Shown here: positions 55,593-64,000 of the stretch, one piece after another
Layout of the letters: the number at the start of each line of letters is the position of its first letter
How positions within the stretch are numbered: the first letter of the stretch is position 1
Assembly (NCBI RefSeq): GCF_003336675.1
Contig: NZ_QPII01000001.1
Location: 310,001 to 374,000, forward strand
Length of the DNA stretch: 64,000 nucleotides
Source of the DNA: Billgrantia montanilacus
GTDB taxonomy: Bacteria > Pseudomonadota > Gammaproteobacteria > Pseudomonadales > Halomonadaceae
Reading direction: 5' to 3'
Notes under the pieces: model-generated
Seen by the model: only the letters and a program-made list of their open reading frames with translations
Databases searched by the model: none
Told to the model about the DNA's origin: nothing
Program-made: the position numbers and the translations under genes

Positions 55593-56465
55593 ATGCTCTA
55601 TCGGGCGTTTTCCACCCAGGAGGAGATCGACCGCGAGTATGACCCCTCGCGGGGCCGTGACCCGCTGGCGATGCCGACGCTGCTGGAAGCGTGGCGCGAG
55701 AGAAGCGAGGCCTCCCGTGCGCGCTACCGAGTGTCACAGGACGTGGCCTTCGGCCCGACCCTTGCCGAGCGCATGGATGTCTTCCATGCCCATGGCGATT
55801 CTCAGGCTGACAGTCCCCCACCGGTGCACCTCTTCATTCACGGTGGCTACTGGCGCTCGCTGAGCCACAAGGAGTTCGGCTTTATCGTCGACGGCCTGGT
55901 GGAGGCCGGCATCACCGTGGCAGTGGTCAACTATGCGCTCTGTCCCGCCGTGCCGTTCAGCGAACTGGTGCGTCAGAGCCGGGCGGCTGTGGCCTGGATA
56001 CATCGTTGCGGCGAATCGCTGGGCGTCGACCCGCACCAGCTGAGCGTTTCCGGCCACTCCGCCGGCGGCCACCTCTGCGCCATGTTGCTGGCCACCGACT
56101 GGGAAGGTGACTACGGCCTGCCCAATGACCTGATCCGTGGCGTGCTGGCGATCAGCGGTCTCTATGACCTGCGCCCCTTCCCCTGGTCATGGCTGCAGCC
56201 CAAGCTCCAGCTCACCGGGCGCGACGTCGCCGACTACAGCCCGCTGTTCCAGCCCTGCCGGGCGCCGGCCAGGGTCTCCCTGGTGGCCGGTGGCAAGGAG
56301 TCCGGCGAGTTCGAGCGGCAGATGCTGGCCCATGCCGAGCATCTGCGTGACCAGGGCATCGAGGTGAGTGCCGATACCCTGGAAACTGACGACCACTTCT
56401 CCATTCTCGATCACTACCGCCCCGGTGGGCACTTCGTCGAGTGGATCACAAGCTGCCATCGCTGA
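55593..56465 (+). CDS. Alpha/beta hydrolase, arylformamidase-like
   Basis: A 290-residue soluble esterase-type enzyme. The oxyanion motif HGGYWRSL and nucleophile elbow SGHSAGGHLCA, with a histidine in TDDHFSILDHY near the C terminus, define the triad layout. HGGYW and the following DGLVEAGITVAVVNYALCPAVPFSELVRQ resemble kynurenine formamidases of the esterase type. No tryptophan catabolic gene is adjacent, so this remains tentative. Preceded by the repeat remnant and followed by the convergent ankyrin lipoprotein gene. Confidence 0.85.
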   Translation: MLYRAFSTQEEIDREYDPSRGRDPLAMPTLLEAWRERSEASRARYRVSQDVAFGPTLAERMDVFHAHGDSQADSPPPVHLFIHGGYWRSLSHKEFGFIVDGLVEAGITVAVVNYALCPAVPFSELVRQSRAAVAWIHRCGESLGVDPHQLSVSGHSAGGHLCAMLLATDWEGDYGLPNDLIRGVLAISGLYDLRPFPWSWLQPKLQLTGRDVADYSPLFQPCRAPARVSLVAGGKESGEFERQMLAHAEHLRDQGIEVSADTLETDDHFSILDHYRPGGHFVEWITSCHR

Positions 56466-56550
56466 TTTCAGGGGCCGAGCCCAGTGAGGGAGAGCCCGCG
56501 CAGGAGCAAAGTGGCATGAGGGAGTCATCTCCAAGACTAAGAAAAGGCAT

Positions 56551-57399
56551 TCAGCGGTCATGGCCAAAGGGGACAACCGGAGTAAGCCCGTCGGTGCGCA
56601 TCTGTTCGCGTACTTCCACAGGGGAAGGAGGGGGGAATACGACGCCACGCTCGGTCATCATATTTCGAAGGTTAGTAAAGCTGTCACGCATAGGGCCTGG
56701 CTTTAGCTCATTAACGCGATTATGGACCCGCCAGGCTGTAGTCACTCCGCTTTCAGAGCGGAAGTTGGGGTCAGCCCCCTGTTCCAGTAAATATATTGCG
56801 ATTTCTGGCTTTGTTCCTAATGTGCTTTCATCAAAAGCGCTTGATTTTTTCCCTCTTTGGCTTGTCGCATCAATATGGGCGCCATGTTTGATTAATAGTT
56901 TAACATGGTTCAGAGTGCCGCTTATTACAGACTTTCCTAGTAAGGGGATGCCATCCTCTTCCCCATCATTGGGTGAGAGTCCACCATCCAGCATGGCTTC
57001 CAGATAAAACGTATCTTCACTCATTAGCGCGGCCCCCAGTGGAGTGCGTGCCGGCATGCCGTTCATTTCATCGTCGCTGGGGTGGACGCCCAGCTCCACC
57101 AGGGTGCGAATGGCATCGGTATTCTTCTGCATCATGGCAAACCACATCAGCGTCATCTGCTGCCTGCCCTGGGCATTGAGATCGACGTCCTCGGCGCCCC
57201 GGCGTAGCGCCGCCATGTCGTTATTTTCGATGGCCCGAGCCAGCTCGAGTTGCGGGCCGGTAAAGATATCCACGGCGGAATAGTTGCGTGACATGCTGAG
57301 CCCCTTGGATGGTTGGCAGCCGCTGACAAGCAGGGCCGCCAGCAACAGGATGATAATGGCGAAGTTGACTTGAGCGTATCGTGGCCTGGTGGTGTGCAT
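56551..57399 (-). CDS. Ankyrin-repeat lipoprotein, probable immunity protein for the VgrG-lipase
   Basis: A 282-residue protein with a lipoprotein signal: hydrophobic IIILLLAALLVSGC with Cys28 as lipidation site. The mature part has four to five ankyrin repeats (for example DAIRTLVELGVHPSDDE, TFYLEAMLDGGLSPNDGE, NHVKLLIKHGAHIDATS, EIAIYLLEQGADPNFR). It is 32 bases downstream of the VgrG-lipase gene on the same strand and probably co-transcribed. A periplasm-facing lipoprotein next to a secreted phospholipase fits an immunity role, as for other type VI lipase effectors; this is inference. Base composition in 56640-56960 is clearly lower in GC than the surroundings, suggesting transfer. Confidence 0.85.
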   Translation of the reverse strand: MHTTRPRYAQVNFAIIILLLAALLVSGCQPSKGLSMSRNYSAVDIFTGPQLELARAIENNDMAALRRGAEDVDLNAQGRQQMTLMWFAMMQKNTDAIRTLVELGVHPSDDEMNGMPARTPLGAALMSEDTFYLEAMLDGGLSPNDGEEDGIPLLGKSVISGTLNHVKLLIKHGAHIDATSQRGKKSSAFDESTLGTKPEIAIYLLEQGADPNFRSESGVTTAWRVHNRVNELKPGPMRDSFTNLRNMMTERGVVFPPPSPVEVREQMRTDGLTPVVPFGHDR

Positions 57400-57431
57400 G
57401 GTGATGGTGGCTCCTGGCTATTGACCCTTGG

Positions 57432-60400
57432 TTAGCGGCAGTGCCGGTCGGTGGCATCGGCAATGATGCGCTGGTCCATCGCCTTCTGAGCTTCCAGCCC
57501 CTCGATGACCTGGACCATGCTGTGCCGCTCGATGGGATTCGTCCCTCGCCCGGGTAGCCGGTAGGGAGCTCCCACCGCATCCGGCATCAGCATGGCCAGC
57601 GCGTTGCTGCCCAGCGCGCCGAAGGCCGCGCCTTTCCATCCGCCCAACAATGAGCCGATGCCGGCCCCGGCCAGGGTCGAGCCCCAGTCATGCTCCTGCA
57701 GGCTGGTCAGGAGTTCGCCATTGATACGGAAGGCCTGGATATTCTCGGTAGCGGGCCTATGCAGCGTGCCGCCATAGCGTTCCACCGTCTTGGGATGCAG
57801 CCCGGAGGCATTGAAGGTCGTGGCAGGCAGGCCACTGGTGCGAGAGGCAGCTGAAGCCAGGCCACCACCTAGTGAATGCCCTGTGAAATGTATATCAGCG
57901 CCAGAATCCTTGATTCTCCTGCCAATATTTACGGCTCTTTCATAAAAATCTGAGTGTGTATTTAGGCCTTGGGCTAAGTTGTTTTGGATATCTTCGAGAT
58001 CAGAAAAATTGGTTCCTTTGAAGCTGAGCGTAGGTGTGAAATTTCCACCAAAAATTTTCGGTTCCGATATGTAAATCCCTGCGCCAAAATTGCTCTCATC
58101 GGGTGTTAATAACTCCGCTGATTTTATTCCCGCTCGCTGGATGAGTTCCTCATCCTGACTGATATCCGTCCACCCCGTTGGCGCAGGCCGGTCAGGATGA
58201 TAGACATGCTGCGATAGGCGGGCATGCTCCACCGCCATGTTGTTGCGTTCGAATCGCTCGGTTGTCGCCAGCAAATGGGCGCGCTCGTCATTGGCCGGCA
58301 TGGCTTCCGTCTTTTGCCTGGCTGCCGAAATCTGCTCCTGGCGACACCGCCAGCGGGCCGCCTTCTGCCGCGTCTCCTCCTCCGGATCGATAGCTGGCTC
58401 TTCCACTTGCGCTTCCATGGCGTCGTCATCCATGGCATCGGGCTCCGGCATGATGCTGGTAGCGGCCACGGTGGCAAAGGTGGCCGCCATGAAGTCGCCG
58501 GCGTCCGTGGGTTGGCCGCTTGCCGTGAGCGTCACGTCGTTACTTGTTTCGACAGCGGCCTGCCCCGGCAGCAACGCCGCCGTCGCGGCCTGTTCTCTTC
58601 CCGAGCCGGGGCTGCCACCGGAGTTGATCTTCACCTGGGCACCGACGATGGTGATGCCGCTGGGGTCGAGCTTGATAAAGCTGCCGCCGGCCTTGAGGGT
58701 GATTTCGGCGCCGGACTCGATAACCGCCTTGCTGCCTGCCTTGTAGTGGATCTCCTGGCCCGCTTCCATGAGCCGGGCACGACCGATCTTCTCGTGGCGG
58801 TTGGCGCCGACGATCAGGTGGTCGTCGCCGTGGACCTGGACGTGGCGTTGGCCGCGCACGGTCAGATGGTCGTCGTGGTGGATCTCACTGATTCGGTTAT
58901 GGTTCACCGTGAGGAAGCTGTCGTTGCCGATCTCCTCGGTGCGGTCGTGGTTGGTCAGCAGCTCCAGGTCCTTCTGGGCGTGCAGCCAGATCTGTTCCCG
59001 CTCGGCTTCGTCCTCGAAGCGCAGTTCGTTGAAGCCGTCGCCCTTGTGGCTCTGGGTGCGCAGCACGGTGCGGGTCTTGTGCTCGGGCAGGGCGTAGGGC
59101 GGGGTGTTCACCGCATGGTAGGTGCGCCCGGTGATCAGCGGCTGATCCGGATCGCCTTCGAGGAAGGAGACGATCACCTCGTGCCCGATCCTGGGTATGG
59201 CGATGCTGCCGTAGCCGCCACCGGCCCAGCCCTGGCTCACTCTCAGCCAGGCACTCGCCGTTTCATCAGGGGCCGCGTAGCGGTCCCAGGGGAACTGCAC
59301 CTTGACCCGGCCGTGCTCGTCGCAGTGGATCTCCTCGCCCTCGGGGCCAACCACGAAGGCGACCTGGGGGCCGTCGACGCGGGGCTTGGGGTCGGGCTCG
59401 GGGCGCCAGGCGGTGTCGGCGGGGGTGAGCAGCAGTTCGTTGTGGTAGCGGGTGCTGTCGTTGCCGCCGATGCCCTGGCGGTCGCTGGCGGTCACGCCCA
59501 CGGCGTCCTCCTGCAGCGCCTGGGGCTGCCTGCCATGATGCACCACCGAGACCACCTGCCAGTCGCGGTTGAGGCGCTCGGCGTCGTGGTCGGTGAGGGT
59601 AAAGCGGTTGCCGGGGGCGAGCTCGGGCAGGTCGCTCTCGGCCTCGGCGGTCAGCGCATCGTGGCGCAGGTGTTCCAGGCGGATGCGGGTGAAGGCCTCG
59701 CCGGAGGCGTCGGCCTTGTAGCGGCCGGGGTAGTCGTAATGTTCGGCCTCCAGGCCATCCGCGACCTGTTCATGCAGCTGCGCCTGATGTAACTGTGAAT
59801 AGGCTGGCCGCTTGAACGAGTAGTCCTTCAAGGTCGCCGAGGCGGGGCGGACCCGGGACACCTGCTTGAGCTTGCGCACATGGCGCAGCGGCGGCGTGCC
59901 GCCGGCGCGGCCGTGATAGGTGCGGCTGCCCAGGCTGGCCAGCACCTGGGGGGCGTCGGCGAAGACCAGGCGGTGGACGCCGCCAGGACTGTCTTCGCCT
60001 GTTTCGAAGAACTCGTGAAAGTAGAACAACCCCTCCTCGGCGGCCAGGCGCTGGATAAAGGCCAGGTCGGTCTCGCGGTACTGCACGCAGTATTCGCGCT
60101 CCGCGGGTTCGCGGGTGGCGGCGAAGGCCACGTCGGTGATGCCGCGCTCGTCGCACAGGGTGTTGATGATGGTCAGCGGCGAGACGTTCTGGAAGATGCG
60201 CGAGTTGTGGCGCAGCGACAGACGCCACAGTGCCGGCTGGAGGGTCAGCGAATAGAAGGTGCGGCGGTGCCCGCGGTCGCCGCGGCCGAAGGTGGTGACG
60301 ATGCCGTGGACCCGGCGCAGGACCTCGCCGTCCTGCCAGATCGTCAGGGTTGCGTCGCGATCGAGATGGTCGGCGGGATCAAGCTCGGGGTCGCGGCTGA

Positions 60401-60521
60401 CGAGGTTGACCGCCAGATGGAAGGGCCGGGAGAGCGCCTCGGTCAGCGTGAAGTCGACCACGGTGACATCGTTGGCCCCGGGTAGGGTGAGGGTAAATTG
60501 CAGACCGGTCGCGTTAGCCAT
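57432..60521 (-). CDS. vgrG: Type VI secretion spike protein VgrG with C-terminal lipase domain
   Basis: A 1029-residue evolved VgrG. Residues 1-640 are the VgrG core: gp27-like part (TDLAFIQRLAAEEGLFYFHEF), OB fold (VKVQFPWDRYAAPDETASAWLRV, GHEVIVSFLEGDPDQP), and a beta-helical needle with repeated strands (HLTVRGQRHVQVHGDDHLIVG) ending near SGGSPGSGRE. A charged linker of about 120 residues follows. Residues from about 765 form a class 3 lipase-like domain: FTGHSLGGG with Ser883 and a late histidine, His1000, in NPIERHSM; the acidic member is not assigned. Between them lies a glycine-zipper stretch. The ankyrin lipoprotein gene is next. Other type VI genes are absent. Confidence 0.93.
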   Translation of the reverse strand: MANATGLQFTLTLPGANDVTVVDFTLTEALSRPFHLAVNLVSRDPELDPADHLDRDATLTIWQDGEVLRRVHGIVTTFGRGDRGHRRTFYSLTLQPALWRLSLRHNSRIFQNVSPLTIINTLCDERGITDVAFAATREPAEREYCVQYRETDLAFIQRLAAEEGLFYFHEFFETGEDSPGGVHRLVFADAPQVLASLGSRTYHGRAGGTPPLRHVRKLKQVSRVRPASATLKDYSFKRPAYSQLHQAQLHEQVADGLEAEHYDYPGRYKADASGEAFTRIRLEHLRHDALTAEAESDLPELAPGNRFTLTDHDAERLNRDWQVVSVVHHGRQPQALQEDAVGVTASDRQGIGGNDSTRYHNELLLTPADTAWRPEPDPKPRVDGPQVAFVVGPEGEEIHCDEHGRVKVQFPWDRYAAPDETASAWLRVSQGWAGGGYGSIAIPRIGHEVIVSFLEGDPDQPLITGRTYHAVNTPPYALPEHKTRTVLRTQSHKGDGFNELRFEDEAEREQIWLHAQKDLELLTNHDRTEEIGNDSFLTVNHNRISEIHHDDHLTVRGQRHVQVHGDDHLIVGANRHEKIGRARLMEAGQEIHYKAGSKAVIESGAEITLKAGGSFIKLDPSGITIVGAQVKINSGGSPGSGREQAATAALLPGQAAVETSNDVTLTASGQPTDAGDFMAATFATVAATSIMPEPDAMDDDAMEAQVEEPAIDPEEETRQKAARWRCRQEQISAARQKTEAMPANDERAHLLATTERFERNNMAVEHARLSQHVYHPDRPAPTGWTDISQDEELIQRAGIKSAELLTPDESNFGAGIYISEPKIFGGNFTPTLSFKGTNFSDLEDIQNNLAQGLNTHSDFYERAVNIGRRIKDSGADIHFTGHSLGGGLASAASRTSGLPATTFNASGLHPKTVERYGGTLHRPATENIQAFRINGELLTSLQEHDWGSTLAGAGIGSLLGGWKGAAFGALGSNALAMLMPDAVGAPYRLPGRGTNPIERHSMVQVIEGLEAQKAMDQRIIADATDRHCR

Positions 60522-60667
60522 GTGCCGTTCCCTGACAGATAAGCGTGACGGAGAGGAATCAATGCAGATTACCGGTCGCTAGGGAATGCTCAAGGCGGGG
60601 ATGGGTGGAGACGCAAATCGCCGATACAAATTTAAGAAATGTCTTACAAAAAGCGGGAATTCCGTTG

Positions 60668-60688
60668 CGCCCCGGCAGTGCCGGGGCG
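60668..60688. terminator. Hairpin between vgrG and ridA
   Basis: CGCCCCGGCA and TGCCGGGGCG form a ten-base stem with almost no loop. No T-tract follows on the minus strand, so it may be a weak terminator of the ridA transcript. The 192-bp gap 60522-60713 also includes the vgrG upstream region, an AT-richer stretch at 60620-60660 that may be its promoter. Confidence 0.45.
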
Positions 60689-60713
60689 ACTCGTGCTCGG
60701 GGCGGTCGCAGGT

Positions 60714-61127
60714 TCAATCGGCGGGCAGCACCGCAGTCGCTTCGATCTCGACCCTGGCGCGGTCCTCGATCAGATCGGCGACCTGGACCATGGTCATGGC
60801 GGGGAAGTGCTTGCCCATGACTTCACGGTAGGCCGCACCCACCTCCTTGAGCCTGGCCAGGTACTCCCGCTTGTCGGTAACGTACCAGGTGAGACGTACC
60901 ACGTGCTGCGGGCCGGCTCCCGCCTCCTGCAGTACGCTGACGATATTGGCCAATGCTTGGTGGATCTGGTCAACGAAGTCGTCGCTCTCGAAGACCTGGT
61001 CGCCGTTCCATCCGATCTGGCCACCGACGAAGATGGTGTGGCCGGTCGCCACGATGCCGTTGGCATAGCCCACGGCGGCCTTCCAGTTCGTCGGGTGGAG
61101 CTGCTGGTGTACGGGGGCATCATTCAT
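60714..61127 (-). CDS. RidA-family protein
   Basis: A 137-residue protein of the RidA/YjgF family, which typically hydrolyses reactive enamine or imine intermediates. VGYANGIVATGHTIFVGGQIGW opens the domain and VRLTWYVTDKREYLARLKEVGAAYREVMG is followed by the typical end PAMTMVQVADLIEDRARVEIEATAVLP. The arginine of the RidA active site is expected in this last part (DRARVEIE); I cannot confirm activity. It starts within the last bases of the upstream thioesterase gene (eight-base overlap), so it is part of the livMGF-thioesterase-ridA transcript. Confidence 0.88.
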   Translation of the reverse strand: MNDAPVHQQLHPTNWKAAVGYANGIVATGHTIFVGGQIGWNGDQVFESDDFVDQIHQALANIVSVLQEAGAGPQHVVRLTWYVTDKREYLARLKEVGAAYREVMGKHFPAMTMVQVADLIEDRARVEIEATAVLPAD

Positions 61128-61545
61128 CGGATAATCCTTCTGGGCAGTCGATGACAAAGTGGCGACGCATGGCGTCTGGCCAGGGCAGGGGGCGGCCACT
61201 GTCCAGGTCGATGAGGACCAGGGTGGAGTCGCAGGTGAGTCGTGGCTGGTCGCCGCAGCGGGCGGTCATGCGCAGTGCCAGGCTGGTGCGACCGACGCTG
61301 CGCACGGTCAGCTCGAAGCGGAGGGTCTCTCCCAGCCGGCTTGGGGCGTGAAAGTCCGTCGCCAGGCTCGCGGTGGGCACACCGGTCCGTGACGCGACAT
61401 GGAGCTCGCTGAAGTCGTGTCCGACCACCTCGGCGAACCAGTCCTCGACCACGGAATTGAGCAATTCGAAATAGCGCGGGTAGAAGACGATACCCGCCGG
61501 GTCGCAGTGCTGGAAACGCACCTTGCGCAGGGTGGTGAATGGCAT
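61120..61545 (-). CDS. 4-hydroxybenzoyl-CoA-type thioesterase (hot-dog fold)
   Basis: A 141-residue acyl-CoA thioesterase. RFQHCDPAGIVFYPRYFELLNSVVEDWFAEVVG is the signature of the 4HBT class, with the catalytic aspartate in HCDPAGIVFYP. GVPTASLATDFHAPSRLGETLRFELTVRSVGRTSLALRM follows the usual fold. The substrate could be an aromatic or short acyl-CoA. Together with ridA and the LivFGM transporter it suggests a small aromatic or amino-acid-derived acid pathway whose remaining genes lie to the right of the window. Confidence 0.9.
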   Translation of the reverse strand: MPFTTLRKVRFQHCDPAGIVFYPRYFELLNSVVEDWFAEVVGHDFSELHVASRTGVPTASLATDFHAPSRLGETLRFELTVRSVGRTSLALRMTARCGDQPRLTCDSTLVLIDLDSGRPLPWPDAMRRHFVIDCPEGLSDE

Positions 61546-61557
61546 CGGCTCGTCTCC

Positions 61558-62238
<681 letters not shown>

Positions 62239-62239
62239 C

Positions 62240-62983
62240 TCAGTCTCCCAGGTAGGCTTCGCGCACGTCAGGGTTGTGGCGGATCTCGGCGCTGTCGCCC
62301 CGGGCGATCACGCTGCCGGCGACCAGTACCGAAATACGATCGGCAAGCCGGAACACCGCGTCCATGTCGTGCTCGATCAGCAGGATCGGCACCTCCTGCT
62401 TGAGTGTCTCCAGCAGGTCGGTGAGGTGTGCGGTGCCCTCCGGCCCCAGGCCGGCCATGGGCTCGTCGAGCAGCAGGGCGCGGGGCTTGAGTGCCAGGGC
62501 GCAGGCGACTTCCACCTGGCGACGTTCGCCATGGGAAAGCTCGGAGACCGGGGTATCGGCGCGATGGCTGAGCTGCATGCGCTCCAGGGCCTCCCGTGCC
62601 GGTGCCAGCAGGCTTTCGTCGCGGTGCACCGGCTTCCAGAAACGAAAGCTGTGGCCCTGTAGCGCCTGGACCGCGATCATCACGTTGCGCAGCACCGAAA
62701 GGGGCTCGGCCAGGGACGAGACCTGGAAGCTGCGACCCAGGCCCAGGCGAGCCCGCTGGGCGACGCTCAGTGCGGTGATCTCCTGGCCCGCCAGATGGAC
62801 GCTGCCGGCATCGGGTTTCAGGTTGCCGGCGATCTGTCCGATCAGGGTCGACTTGCCGGCGCCGTTGGGGCCGATCAGTGCGTGGATCTCGCCCCGTTTC
62901 AGCTCCAGGGAGACGTCACGTGTGGCCTGCAGTGCCCCGAAGTGCTTCTGCAGATGGTTGAGTGTCAGCACCACGTCAGACAT
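62240..62983 (-). CDS. livG: Branched-chain-type ABC transporter ATPase, LivG-like
   Basis: A 247-residue ATPase. LQKHFGALQATRDVSLELKRGEIHALIGPNGAGKSTLIGQIAGN contains Walker A GPNGAGKST; SELSHGERRQVEVACALALKPRALLLDEPMAGLGPEGTAHL contains the signature and Walker B with the LivG-type DEPMAGLGP. Its start overlaps the LivM stop by eight bases and its stop abuts LivF, so the three are translationally linked. Confidence 0.9.
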   Translation of the reverse strand: MSDVVLTLNHLQKHFGALQATRDVSLELKRGEIHALIGPNGAGKSTLIGQIAGNLKPDAGSVHLAGQEITALSVAQRARLGLGRSFQVSSLAEPLSVLRNVMIAVQALQGHSFRFWKPVHRDESLLAPAREALERMQLSHRADTPVSELSHGERRQVEVACALALKPRALLLDEPMAGLGPEGTAHLTDLLETLKQEVPILLIEHDMDAVFRLADRISVLVAGSVIARGDSAEIRHNPDVREAYLGD

Positions 62984-64000
62984 GTCGTTCCCTCCCGGCC
63001 AGCCAGCCCATCACACCGTGCTTGGCAAACAGCACGACCAGCAGCAGCACCAGGCCGAGGAACAGCTTCCAGTACTCGGTCATGCCGCCCAGCAGGGTCT
63101 CCATCATCACGAACAGGATGGCGCCGGCCAGCGGACCATAGAGCCGGCCCACGCCGCCGAGTATCACGATTACCATCAGTTCGCCGGACATGTGCCAGCT
63201 CAGCATGGTCGGGCTGATGAAGCCGTTGAGATCGGCATAGAGCGCGCCGGCAAGGCCGGTGATCATCGCCGATATGACGAAGGCCACCAGGCGAATGGGA
63301 TAGGGAGAGACGCCCGCGGTAGCCAGCCGGGTGTCGTTGAGGCGCGCCATGGTCAGGGCGGCACCGAAGCGCGACTTCATCATCCGCGAGGTGATCGCCA
63401 TGGCCAGCAGCAGGCCGGAGAAGGCGATAAGGAAGAAGGTCCACGGCTGGCCGGTATCGACCAGGGGCAGGCTGTTGCGAATATAGATCGGCAGGCCGTC
63501 CTCGCCACCGTAGGTGGGCCAGGAGTTGGCGAAGTAGTACATCATCTGGGCGAAGGCGAGGGTGATCATGATGAAGTAGACCCCCGTGGTGCGCAGCGAG
63601 ATCGCCCCGATGGCCAGTGCCAGCAGGCCACACAGCAGGATCGTGGCCAGCCAGATCACAAGCATGCTGTCGCTGCCCGGGATCGCCATGGGCCAGCTCA
63701 TGACCGGGCTGAAGTCGAAGGCGTGGTAGGCGCTGATGCCGGCGATATAGCCGCCCAGGCCGAAATAGGCGGCATGGCCGAAGCTCACCATGCCACCGTA
63801 GCCGATGGCCAGGTTCAGGCCCACGGCGGCCATGGCGATCAAGGTGATCCGCGAGGCCAGGTTGACGTAGTAGATGTGGCCCAGCAGGTGAGCCGCCAGC
63901 GGTGCCAGGAACAGCAGGGCCAGCAAGCCGATCTGTACCAGCCCCTTGCGGTCGAACCATGCGTTCGGCAGGGCCGGCAGGCCGGGCAGGGCAGTGGTTT
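62976..64000 (-). CDS. livM: Branched-chain-type ABC transporter permease, LivM-like, 5' end cut by the window edge
   Basis: At least 340 residues of an inner-membrane permease with about ten hydrophobic segments. ITLIAMAAVGLNLAIGYGGMVSFGHAAYFGLGGYIAGI is the conserved LivM opening, and SPTMLSWHMSGELMVIVILGGVGRLYGPLAGAILFVMME the conserved C-terminal part with the EAA-like loop. The frame is open to position 64000 (reading PNAWFDRKGLVQIGLLALLFLAP before the first helix), so the start codon lies beyond the window. LivH and the binding protein presumably lie further right. Confidence 0.9.
   Translation of the reverse strand, partial: TTALPGLPALPNAWFDRKGLVQIGLLALLFLAPLAAHLLGHIYYVNLASRITLIAMAAVGLNLAIGYGGMVSFGHAAYFGLGGYIAGISAYHAFDFSPVMSWPMAIPGSDSMLVIWLATILLCGLLALAIGAISLRTTGVYFIMITLAFAQMMYYFANSWPTYGGEDGLPIYIRNSLPLVDTGQPWTFFLIAFSGLLLAMAITSRMMKSRFGAALTMARLNDTRLATAGVSPYPIRLVAFVISAMITGLAGALYADLNGFISPTMLSWHMSGELMVIVILGGVGRLYGPLAGAILFVMMETLLGGMTEYWKLFLGLVLLLVVLFAKHGVMGWLAGRERHV

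Noticed and set aside
58224..59792. A 522-codon open frame on the plus strand opposite vgrG
   Set aside because: It mirrors the vgrG reading frame, has a low-complexity composition rich in Val, Ala, Gly and His, no ribosome binding site and no recognisable domain; long antisense frames are usual in high-GC genes.
55593..60521. A type VI secretion structural gene cluster
   Set aside because: Only VgrG and its neighbour are present; no Hcp, TssB/C, ClpV, PAAR or baseplate genes can be found in the window.

Overview
The window is a gene-dense, high-GC stretch of a gammaproteobacterial chromosome. Three things point that way: the blocks tesA|ybbA-ybbP, nrdR-ribD-ribBA-ribH-nusB-thiL-pgpA and yrfG-hslR-hslO-pckA with nudE beside them; an Escherichia-type gshA with a TTG start; and a short LOV protein of the Pseudomonas putida type. 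Protein composition, the TAXI-TRAP transporter and the intergenic palindromes suggest a Halomonas-like member of the Halomonadaceae. That placement is inference; the window holds no rRNA or other phylogenetic marker I could use.

Layout. 1-14990: housekeeping and accessory genes (ettA at the left edge, a PA3496-like small protein, a blue-light LOV protein, an MFS and a DMT transporter, a Rdx-type redox protein, tesA back to back with ybbA-ybbP, a secreted protein of unknown function, glyA, a HAD phosphatase, a beta-CASP nuclease). 15060-26430: a sulfur and thiol-redox block (exported DsrE-like protein, DUF2892 membrane protein, persulfide dioxygenase, TIGR01244 protein, SulP carrier, split YeeE/YedE transporter, a two-component system translationally coupled to a cytochrome c4/thiosulfate dehydrogenase pair, DsbG, an Lgt-like/TlpA fusion and a copper chaperone). 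26572-32248: nrdR, riboflavin genes, nusB, thiL, pgpA. 32261-41105: a 12-bp tandem repeat, a DUF945 protein, lon, an SDR enzyme, and a TAXI-TRAP transporter split by a palindromic repeat and followed by a REP-like cluster and a small unknown protein. 41227-55518: ilvD, a Gfo/Idh/MocA oxidoreductase, nudE, yrfG-hslR-hslO, pckA, a Tat-type msrB, a LysR/DUF1127 pair, tex, gshA-dsbB. 55593-64000: an alpha/beta hydrolase, a type VI secretion VgrG carrying a C-terminal lipase with an ankyrin lipoprotein gene beside it, then ridA, a hot-dog thioesterase and the livF-livG-livM part of a branched-chain-type ABC transporter running off the right edge.

How the genes work together. The sulfur block can be read as one physiology: uptake of sulfur anions (SulP, YeeE), persulfide oxidation in the cytoplasm, thiosulfate oxidation to tetrathionate in the periplasm with electrons passed to cytochrome c4, and periplasmic disulfide and copper handling. 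The two AT-rich promoter regions of its first half share a motif (ATATAGTTAT). The VgrG-lipase plus ankyrin lipoprotein looks like a self-contained antibacterial effector/immunity cassette with no other secretion genes nearby; its effector half is mosaic in base composition. This cassette and the sulfur block are the two systems most worth following up.

I see no rRNA, tRNA, CRISPR array, complete insertion sequence or origin in the window.
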